The position numbers were made by a program, and so were the translations under genes. A stretch of 29,222 nucleotides of DNA from Pseudomonadota bacterium (lineage in GTDB: Bacteria; Pseudomonadota; Gammaproteobacteria; Xanthomonadales; Xanthomonadaceae), in contig JAEZYE010000040.1 of NCBI GenBank assembly GCA_023419315.1, forward strand, positions 1 through 29,222, given 5' to 3'. Position 1 is the stretch's first letter. Each line of letters opens with the position of its first letter. The notes below the pieces were generated by a model. That model worked only from the letters and a program-made list of their open reading frames with translations. It did not search any database and was not told the origin of the DNA. Positions 23,323 through 29,222 of the stretch are shown here, one piece after another.

Positions 23323-24213
23323 TCAGATCTTCTCGCCAAATGCCTTGGCCAGATCGCGGTACGCCTCGCGCTGCTCCTCCGTGCTGGCGCGCGGTGCGGT
23401 GACTTCGAGTTCGACGATCTGATCGCCGGCCGGATTGCCCGGCAAACCGCGTCCGCGCAGACGCAATTTGCGGCCGGCTTCCGAATCCGGCGGAATCTTC
23501 ACTTCGACCGGCCCGCCCAGCGTGGGCACGCTCAACGTGGCGCCGAGCGCCGCCTGCCAGGGCGTCACAGGCAACACATGGATGATGTTGCGGCCGTCGA
23601 CTTCGAACTGCGGGTGCGCGGCGTATTCGACTTCCAGCAGCAGATTGCCGCCACCGCCGCCCTGCCCCGCGAGCCGGATGACCTGGCCGGGCCGGATGCC
23701 CTTGGGCACGCGCACGTCAAGCTGGCGCCCGTTGACGTTCACCCGCACGCTGTCGCCGTCGTGCACGGTCTGCAACGGCACGGCGAGCTTGGCGCGTGAA
23801 TCGCGCGGCGCCTGCGGTCCGCGCGCCTGGCCGCCATCATTGCGCCCGCGGCGTCCGAACAGCCCTTCGAAGAAATCGCTGAAACCGCCGTTGCCGCCCC
23901 CCGCGTTGCCGAACACTTCCTCGAAATCGAAACCTTGCCCGCCGTAACCGCCACGCCCGAAATCCGGCGGTGGACGGAATTCCTCGCCCGGCCGGTAACC
24001 CTGCGCGCGCAACTGGTCGTAGGCGGCGCGCTTCTGCGGATCGCGCAGCGCTTCATAGGCCTCGTTGATGGCCTTGAACTGGTCCTCGGCGCCGGCTTCC
24101 TTGCTGACATCGGGATGGAACTTGCGCGCCAGCCGGCGGTACGCCGTCTTGATTTCGGCGTCGCCCGCGGTCGGCTCCACGCCGAGCACCGCGTAGTAAT
24201 CCTTGAATTGCAT
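23323..24213 (-). CDS. cbpA: DnaJ C-terminal domain co-chaperone, CbpA type
   Basis: A 296-residue Hsp40. The J-domain (1-70) carries the HPD motif at 33-35 that stimulates DnaK ATPase. A Gly/Phe/Arg-rich region (about 75-130, GGYGGQGFDFEEVFG, FSDFFEGLFGRRGR) follows, then two C-terminal beta-barrel substrate-binding domains (LAVPLQTVHDGDSVRV, and VLPVTPWQAALGATLSVPTLGGPVEVKIPP). The zinc finger of DnaJ is absent, which defines the CbpA type. GGAG lies five bases before the ATG. It is transcribed away from the peroxiredoxin gene, from an intergenic stretch of 148 bases. Confidence 0.92.
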   Translation of the reverse strand: MQFKDYYAVLGVEPTAGDAEIKTAYRRLARKFHPDVSKEAGAEDQFKAINEAYEALRDPQKRAAYDQLRAQGYRPGEEFRPPPDFGRGGYGGQGFDFEEVFGNAGGGNGGFSDFFEGLFGRRGRNDGGQARGPQAPRDSRAKLAVPLQTVHDGDSVRVNVNGRQLDVRVPKGIRPGQVIRLAGQGGGGGNLLLEVEYAAHPQFEVDGRNIIHVLPVTPWQAALGATLSVPTLGGPVEVKIPPDSEAGRKLRLRGRGLPGNPAGDQIVELEVTAPRASTEEQREAYRDLAKAFGEKI

Positions 24214-24361
24214 TCGGACTCCGCTTCGAACATGGACGCCGCATGCCGGCGCCAGGCGGCAATTCTACGGGATTGCCGTGCACGGCCCGTGGTGCCCGCA
24301 CGGGCATCGCGTCGCCGGGCTACACTCCGCTTCGCCCCGCACACAGGACGTTTTTACCGCC
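24214..24361. promoter_or_regulatory. Divergent promoter region of cbpA and the peroxiredoxin gene
   Basis: 148 bases separate the two starts. TACACT at 24321-24326 is a candidate -10 for the peroxiredoxin gene (leader of about 30 bases), without a good -35. AGGAC lies rather far from the peroxiredoxin ATG. I see no convincing heat-shock promoter for cbpA. Confidence 0.35.
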
Positions 24362-24841
24362 ATGACCCTCCAGATCGGACAACGCATTCCCGAAGTCATC
24401 GTCAAGCGCATCCGCGATGGCGTCGAAACCGTCGACACGCACGCCCTTTTCGACGGACGCAAGGTGGTCCTGTTCGCCGTGCCGGGCGCATTCACGCCCA
24501 CCTGTTCGGAAAAGCACCTGCCCAGTTTCGTGCAGCACTTCGACGAGTTCCGCAAGCGCGGGATCGAGGTGTACTGCGTTTCGGTGAACGATCCGTTCGT
24601 GATGCTGGCCTGGGGCAAGACCCAGGACGTGCCGGACGGCCTGCAGATGCTCGCCGACGGCAATGCGGATCTGGTCAAGGCGCTCGGGCTGGAGATGGAC
24701 GCGAGCGGCTACGGCATGGGTATCCGCGCGAAGCGTTTCGCGCTGTATGCCGAAGATGGCGTGGTCCGCCAACTGTTCGTCGAAGCACCGGGCGAGTACA
24801 AGGTGTCTTCGGCCGAACACATGCTCGCGAACCTCGGTTGA
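24362..24841 (+). CDS. Peroxiredoxin (Prx5 type)
   Basis: A 159-residue thiol peroxidase that reduces peroxides using a thiol partner (glutaredoxin/glutathione or thioredoxin in this group). The active-site motif PGAFTPTCSEKHLP carries the peroxidatic Cys48 with Thr45 in the conserved PxxxTxxC. VYCVSVNDPFVMLAWGK follows, as in Prx5 enzymes; Cys72 there is the usual non-resolving Cys, and no separate resolving Cys is obvious, suggesting a 1-Cys mechanism with an external thiol. No signal peptide, so cytoplasmic. Start chosen at 24362 to match the family N-terminus. It is followed after ten bases by a membrane protein gene. Confidence 0.93.
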   Translation: MTLQIGQRIPEVIVKRIRDGVETVDTHALFDGRKVVLFAVPGAFTPTCSEKHLPSFVQHFDEFRKRGIEVYCVSVNDPFVMLAWGKTQDVPDGLQMLADGNADLVKALGLEMDASGYGMGIRAKRFALYAEDGVVRQLFVEAPGEYKVSSAEHMLANLG

Positions 24842-24851
24842 TCCTTGCCGG

Positions 24852-25577
24852 ATGAATCATCGGCATCCGTTGGAATTGCGACAGCTCGCCCGCGTACGGA
24901 TGCCGCGACTGCAGATGACGCTGATCGTCGCGATGACGGCTGCGTCGGGGCTGCTGGCTTCGATGCTGCTGTCGAACGTGATGCCTTCCATGTGGATGCG
25001 TTATCCGCTCTGCGTGCTGCTGGCGTATGCCGTCTTCGTGCTGTTGATCCGGATCTGGTGCAGGACACGCAATTGGGATCTGCCCAACTTCAGCGCCGAC
25101 GGCGGTGACGGACACGTCACGCCGCAATGGCGTGGTGACGGAGGCCAGTCGGGTGGCGGAGGTGCCAGCGCATCGTTTTCGGTCGATGAACCCATGCTCC
25201 TGTCCGTGATCGACGCGGATGCAGTCGGCACGGTCGACGCATCGGATGCGTTTTCCTCCGCCGATGATGGTTGGCCGGTCTTCTTGCTGTTGGGCCTTTT
25301 CGCCGGAAGCGTGCTGGCAATGGTCTGGATGGTGTGGATCGCGCCGATCATGCTCGCCGAACTGGCGCTCGACGTAGCGCTTTCGGCAGGTCTCTACCGC
25401 ACGATGAAGCGCGTGGATGCGGACAATTGGCTGCACATCACGCTGCGCCATACGCTCCGCCCGTTTGCCGCCGCGTTCGTCTGCGCCGCCCTCGTCGGCG
25501 GCGTCATGCAGTGGATTGAGCCGCAGGCCACCACGCTGGGCGAAGTCTTTTCCGAGCGCACCGCTAGCGGAGAATGA
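24852..25577 (+). CDS. Membrane protein of unknown function with Gly/Ser-rich loop
   Basis: A 241-residue protein that I do not recognise. Two hydrophobic segments near the start (about 22-42 and 51-68) are followed by RTRNWD and a roughly 70-residue hydrophilic loop (71-140) containing a Gly-rich run (GDGGQSGGGGASASFS) and an Asp-rich stretch. Further hydrophobic segments follow at about 141-163, 163-181 and 203-221. RTRNWD after the second segment puts the loop in the cytoplasm by the positive-inside rule. It starts ten bases after the peroxiredoxin stop without a clear ribosome site, so it depends on that transcript. Its last 14 bases overlap the 3' end of pbpC on the other strand. Confidence 0.72.
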   Translation: MNHRHPLELRQLARVRMPRLQMTLIVAMTAASGLLASMLLSNVMPSMWMRYPLCVLLAYAVFVLLIRIWCRTRNWDLPNFSADGGDGHVTPQWRGDGGQSGGGGASASFSVDEPMLLSVIDADAVGTVDASDAFSSADDGWPVFLLLGLFAGSVLAMVWMVWIAPIMLAELALDVALSAGLYRTMKRVDADNWLHITLRHTLRPFAAAFVCAALVGGVMQWIEPQATTLGEVFSERTASGE

Positions 25578-27975
25578 CGAACCGGAGCCGGGTCCACGCG
25601 CCGCTGTCGGCAAGCGCGGTCAGCGTGTGCGCGCCCGGTTCGTCGAAATCGCGGACGAAGCTGCGCGCGCCCTGCGTCTCGCCAATCCAGCGGCCATCCA
25701 GCAACCATTGCACCCGCGCCTCGGTGCCCAGTGCGCGCAGTTGAAGGCGCACGCCATGCGTGCTTCCCGGCGCACGCGCAAGCGTGGCGCGATCATTCAC
25801 GCCCTCGATGCGCAACTCGGTCGTGGCGTCGCGCGCATCGTTGACGCAATCGGGTGACAGCGCCGGCAGCGCCGATTGCGCGCGCGTCTGCGCGCCCAGC
25901 CACGGCGACGCCAGCGCCGGCCAGCGCGCCACCTGCCGCGTCACGCGTTCGTGCGGCGCGCTGCAATCCGCGGACAGCCGCAGACCGGTGCGCGCATCGG
26001 CGTCGAACGTTTCCACGCCCGCATTCCACAGCCGCGCATCACGTTCGGCGAACGTGGGCGGAATCGCGCCGTCGAGCACCCAGGCCTTCATCCGGCGCTG
26101 GCACAGTTCCGGCTGTTCCGCATCGAACGCCACGCCCAGCGGCCAGCAGATCTCGGCTTCCGCCACACTGGCCGGCGGTGGCGGCATCGCCGCATCGCCG
26201 CGTGCGCGCGGCAGGCTGTCGATGACTTCGAACATCAGCGGCAAAGCGGTCACGGCGCCGTACTGGCCCGGCAGCGGCGTGCCATCGGGCCGCCCGACCC
26301 AGACACCGACCGTGTAGCGCTGCGTGCTGCCGAGCGCCCACGCGTCGCGGAATCCGTAGCTGGTGCCGGTCTTCCATGCCACCCGCGGCCGCGTGCCGGT
26401 GTCGAACGCCCCCATGCCGTATCCGGGCCGCGGATTGGCCGCCAGCATGTCCCGCACGATCCACGCCGCACCTGCTGAAAGCAGCCGGCGATCCTGCGGC
26501 GCTTCGGCCGCCGTGTAGCGCACGCGTCCGGCGAGGCCGCCACGATTGAGCGCCGCGAAGCTGCCGACCAGATCCTCCAGCCGCGCCCCGGTGCCGCCGA
26601 GGATCAGCGCCAGGTTCGGCGCCGCGCCGCGCGGATACTTCAGCGCAACGCCGGCATTGGCCAACCGCGCCGAGAAACGCGCCGGTCCCACGCGTTCCAG
26701 CAGATCCACGGCCGGCACGTTCAGCGACAGGCGCAACGCCTGCGCCGCGCTGATCGGCCCGTTGAACGCGGTATCGAAGTTGCCGGGACGGTAGCCGCCG
26801 AATGATTGCGGCGCATCGATCAGCAGGCTTTCCGAGTGGATCAGTCCGTCATCCAGCGCCAGCCCGTACAGGAACGGCTTGAGCGTGGAGCCCGGCGAGC
26901 GGTACGCCTGCACCATGTCGACATGGCCAAGCCGCGCCTGGTCGCCGAACGCCACCGAGCCGACGTAAGCGCGCGCTTCCATGCTGCGGTTGTCGATCAC
27001 CAGCAACGCGGCGGAGGTGCGCGCCGGCAGCGACGAAAAATAGGCGGCGACGCGATCTTCCAGCGTGCGCTGCAGGTCGGCGTCGAGCGTCGAGGTGATG
27101 CGCGATGCACGCGGTTGGCGCTGGCGCAGCCGCTCGGCAAGCAACGCGGCATTGAGCGGCGGTTGCAGCGTGCGCGCCACGACCGGTTCGATGCGTGCGT
27201 CCGCAACGGCGTCGCGGCTCCACGCGCCCCGCGCGGCCATGCGCGCCAGCACCTTGTCGCGCGCGGCGCGCGCGGCATCGGGATGGCGATCCGGTCGCAA
27301 CCGGCTCGGCGCCTGCGGCAACACCGCGAGCAATGCCGCTTCCGCATGCGACAGGCGCGCGGCCGGCTTGCCCAGGTACGCCCAACTGGCGGCTTCCACG
27401 CCTTCGATGGTGCCGCCGAACGGTGCGCGTTCCAGATACAGCGTCAGGATCTCGCGCTTGTCCAGATGCGCTTCCAGCTGCACCGCGCGCAGCATCTGCT
27501 TGAGCTTGCCCCACGGGGTGCGGTCGTGCGGATCCAGGATGCGCGCGACCTGCATGGTCAGCGTGGATCCACCGGACACAATCCGCCCTCCGCGCAGCCA
27601 TTGCCCGCCCGCGCGCAGCATCGCCCAGGGATTGATGCCCGGATGCCGCCAGAACCAGCGATCCTCGTAGGTCAGCAGCGCATCCAGATAGAGCGGCGAC
27701 ACCGTGTCGGGCGATGCCGGATAACGCCACACGCCGTCGCGGTCGGCGAATGCGCGCAACGGCGTGCCATCGGCCGCGACGATCAGGGTGCTGGTGTCGC
27801 GCGCTTTCGGCAGCGGCGGTGGAAAGGCGAAGTCCAGCACCAGCAGCGAAACCAGCACGACCACCGTGGCCCAGCGCGCCAACTGCAACGCGCGCGCAAG
27901 CCGGGGGCGTGCCGCGTTCCTGCCGCTTTCCGGGAAGCGCCGAACCCCGCTTCCCGGTGTGTTTCGCTCCGCCAT
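25564..27975 (-). CDS. pbpC: Penicillin-binding protein 1C (bifunctional glycosyltransferase/transpeptidase)
   Basis: An 803-residue inner-membrane peptidoglycan synthase. One N-terminal anchor (about 35-51) is followed by a GT51 glycosyltransferase domain with catalytic Glu104 in EDRWFWRHPG and GGSTLTMQ (135-142). The transpeptidase domain has the active Ser363 in SPGSTLKPF (SxxK), SLN at 417-419 and KTG at 535-537. The C-terminal part (about 700-803, TELRIEGVNDRATLARAPGS onward) is the BiPBP_C domain that marks PBP1C. It starts four bases after the stop of the alpha-2-macroglobulin gene, the same order as yfhM-pbpC in E. coli; the pair is thought to link wall repair with protease trapping. 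The 3' end overlaps the neighbouring membrane-protein gene by 14 bases. Confidence 0.95.
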   Translation of the reverse strand: MAERNTPGSGVRRFPESGRNAARPRLARALQLARWATVVVLVSLLVLDFAFPPPLPKARDTSTLIVAADGTPLRAFADRDGVWRYPASPDTVSPLYLDALLTYEDRWFWRHPGINPWAMLRAGGQWLRGGRIVSGGSTLTMQVARILDPHDRTPWGKLKQMLRAVQLEAHLDKREILTLYLERAPFGGTIEGVEAASWAYLGKPAARLSHAEAALLAVLPQAPSRLRPDRHPDAARAARDKVLARMAARGAWSRDAVADARIEPVVARTLQPPLNAALLAERLRQRQPRASRITSTLDADLQRTLEDRVAAYFSSLPARTSAALLVIDNRSMEARAYVGSVAFGDQARLGHVDMVQAYRSPGSTLKPFLYGLALDDGLIHSESLLIDAPQSFGGYRPGNFDTAFNGPISAAQALRLSLNVPAVDLLERVGPARFSARLANAGVALKYPRGAAPNLALILGGTGARLEDLVGSFAALNRGGLAGRVRYTAAEAPQDRRLLSAGAAWIVRDMLAANPRPGYGMGAFDTGTRPRVAWKTGTSYGFRDAWALGSTQRYTVGVWVGRPDGTPLPGQYGAVTALPLMFEVIDSLPRARGDAAMPPPPASVAEAEICWPLGVAFDAEQPELCQRRMKAWVLDGAIPPTFAERDARLWNAGVETFDADARTGLRLSADCSAPHERVTRQVARWPALASPWLGAQTRAQSALPALSPDCVNDARDATTELRIEGVNDRATLARAPGSTHGVRLQLRALGTEARVQWLLDGRWIGETQGARSFVRDFDEPGAHTLTALADSGAWTRLRFVILR

Positions 27976-27979
27976 CGCG

Positions 27980-29222
27980 TCAGGGCTGCACGACCGTCAG
28001 CGTCGCACGCGCCGATTTGCCGACGCCGCGGATATCCGGACGGTACATGTCCTCGACCAGCGGCGGCGGCACCGTGTACGTGCCGGGCGTGACCGCACGG
28101 ACCAGGTAGAACACCTTGGCCGTATCACCCCGCTCCAGCTTCAGCGCCGCCACGTAGCGATCATCGCGGAACTCTTCGTGCTTGATGTCGGCGGCGTTGC
28201 CGCGATCGGTGATCTCGATGCCATCCACCACCACATCCGCCCATTGCTTGGCGTCGCCGAGGTTGAAGTTCTCGATCTCCAGTCCGGCCGGCAGCAGGTC
28301 GGTGACCAGGGCGTCGCGCATGGTCACGTCGGCCGTCAGCGACAGCGCCACGATCAGCGCCTCGCCCTCCTTCAGCGGCCCCGGCGTCCACGGCTGGCCC
28401 TGGGTGGTGTACAGCGCGCGCTGGATCCGCACCCGGCTCTCGTCCATCGGCGGCGGCTCCACCGGCACGCCGGCCACGTCGATGCCGACGAACAGCGGCG
28501 GCTCCCCAACGGGCTCGAAGCGCACGCCCCTGGCCAGGGTCGCGGCGTCGTAGCTGCGGCCGACCATGCGCGTGGGCGCCACCGCCTGGCCGACGCCGCC
28601 TTCCACCAGGGTTCCGGACACCTGCCTGCCCTTGGCCGAGGTCAGCGCGCGGCCCAGCCGCGCCAGCGCGATCTGCTCCTGGGTGCTGAGGTACAGCCGG
28701 CCGCCACTGCGGCGCGCGTCGAGGTCGCGGCCGATGTCGATGGCCTGGGCGTCCCAGGCCGGACGCGCCAGGTCCCGCTCGTGGCTGAGCGCGATCATCA
28801 GCGCGCGGTCGCGCAATTCGCTGCCGTAGTCCCACAGGTAGCGCGGGCGCGACGGCGGCCTGTCGAAGGCCTGCTCCAGCGCCTTGGCTCCGCGCGCCTG
28901 GTCGCCCTGCAGCGACAGCGCCAGGCCCAGGTGCGCCAGCGAAAGCGCGGTCAGCGCCTTGCCGCGGTCGTTGTCGTACAGCGCGCGCAGCGTGCCCAGC
29001 GGCGCGCGGTTGACCCGCGCCAGCACGTAGCCGGCGTGCGCCTGGTAGGCGAAGCGCAGGTGCTCGCGGTGATCCTGGCCATAGAACTGTTCGCCGCCGG
29101 AGAGCAGGTCCTCGCCCAGGCGCTCGAGCGCCTTCTGCAGCACCGGCTCGGGCACGCTGAAGCCGGCCTCCCGCGCGTCCAGCAGGAACTCGACGATGTA
29201 CGGCGTCAGCGCCGGATTGACG
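27980..29222 (-). CDS. Bacterial alpha-2-macroglobulin, C-terminal part (cut by window edge)
   Basis: The open frame continues past the right edge, so the 413 visible residues are only the C-terminal quarter or so of a protein that normally exceeds 1500 residues. Visible parts are the end of the thioester-domain helical region (NPALTPYIVEFLLDAREAGF, LSLAHLGLALSLQGDQARGAKALEQAF) and the C-terminal domains (LYTTQGQPWTPGPLKEGEALIVALSLTADVTMRDALVTDLLPAGLEIENFN ...VRAVTPGTYTVPPPLVEDMYRPDIRGVG). Those residues match the YfhM/YbbT-type periplasmic macroglobulins, which trap proteases through a reactive thioester; the CxEQ motif would lie upstream, outside the window. An in-frame GTG at 29155 is not the start. 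It is followed four bases later by pbpC. Confidence 0.9.
   Translation of the reverse strand, partial: VNPALTPYIVEFLLDAREAGFSVPEPVLQKALERLGEDLLSGGEQFYGQDHREHLRFAYQAHAGYVLARVNRAPLGTLRALYDNDRGKALTALSLAHLGLALSLQGDQARGAKALEQAFDRPPSRPRYLWDYGSELRDRALMIALSHERDLARPAWDAQAIDIGRDLDARRSGGRLYLSTQEQIALARLGRALTSAKGRQVSGTLVEGGVGQAVAPTRMVGRSYDAATLARGVRFEPVGEPPLFVGIDVAGVPVEPPPMDESRVRIQRALYTTQGQPWTPGPLKEGEALIVALSLTADVTMRDALVTDLLPAGLEIENFNLGDAKQWADVVVDGIEITDRGNAADIKHEEFRDDRYVAALKLERGDTAKVFYLVRAVTPGTYTVPPPLVEDMYRPDIRGVGKSARATLTVVQP

Noticed and set aside
28380..29222. Slightly higher GC in the macroglobulin fragment as a sign of transfer
   Set aside because: The shift is modest, and the neighbouring pbpC in the classical order argues for an ordinary vertically inherited operon.

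Overview
The window looks like a chromosomal segment of a GC-rich gammaproteobacterium, most likely a member of the Xanthomonadaceae/Lysobacteraceae (Lysobacter, Luteimonas or Pseudoxanthomonas type). This rests on the high GC content with strong third-position GC bias, on the GTG-started sucA beginning (M)DNLLKQFAQ, on the ugd-slyX-DUF2058 order, on a YtrA-type GntR regulator in front of an ABC-2 exporter, and on the DUF2884 and GNAT-DUF7931 proteins. The genus is inference. I see no rRNA, tRNA, insertion sequence, phage gene or CRISPR array, and no gene-free stretch longer than about 300 bases.

Layout. (1) 1-3351, minus strand: periplasmic glutathione peroxidase, an exported FKBP-type prolyl isomerase with two N-terminal domains, UDP-glucose dehydrogenase, SlyX, and the start of a DUF2058 protein cut by the window edge. 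(2) 3420-8369, plus strand: a promoter overlapped by a palindromic operator, then a small hydrophobic protein, a YtrA-like GntR regulator, an ABC ATPase and its ABC-2 permease, tightly packed and translationally coupled. A hairpin follows, then three exported proteins: an eight-repeat GSGD beta-solenoid-like protein, a DUF2884-like lipoprotein, and a secreted HExxH metalloprotease. This is the most accessory-looking part of the window and the best candidate for an uncharacterised envelope module. (3) 8448-11358: fumC and purB, divergently arranged members of one superfamily that both release fumarate. (4) 11403-14077: an FNR/ANR-like promoter followed by a coupled three-gene operon: VOC protein, ribosomal oxygenase RoxA, GNAT-DUF7931 protein. 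(5) 14174-19999: the 2-oxoglutarate dehydrogenase operon sucA-sucB-lpdA, with a structured leader and a strong terminator. (6) 20049-23225: LOG-family nucleotide hydrolase, an unrecognised secreted protein, an AcuI/YhdH-type reductase, and a PilH-like single-domain response regulator, closed by a bidirectional terminator. (7) 23323-25577: CbpA-type DnaJ co-chaperone (minus), diverging from a Prx5-type peroxiredoxin followed by an unrecognised membrane protein. (8) 25564-29222, minus: bacterial alpha-2-macroglobulin (C-terminal part only) followed by penicillin-binding protein 1C, the classical yfhM-pbpC pair.

Functional themes are central carbon metabolism (fumC, sucAB-lpdA), purine synthesis (purB), redox and protein quality control (glutathione peroxidase, peroxiredoxin, FKBP, CbpA), oxygen-dependent ribosome modification (RoxA), and envelope assembly or defence (the GntR-ABC cluster, PBP1C and alpha-2-macroglobulin). 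Most genes are ordinary core genes. The regulatory DNA at 3420-3460 and 11403-11445, the leader of sucA, and the exported-protein cluster at 6042-8369 are the parts worth a closer look.
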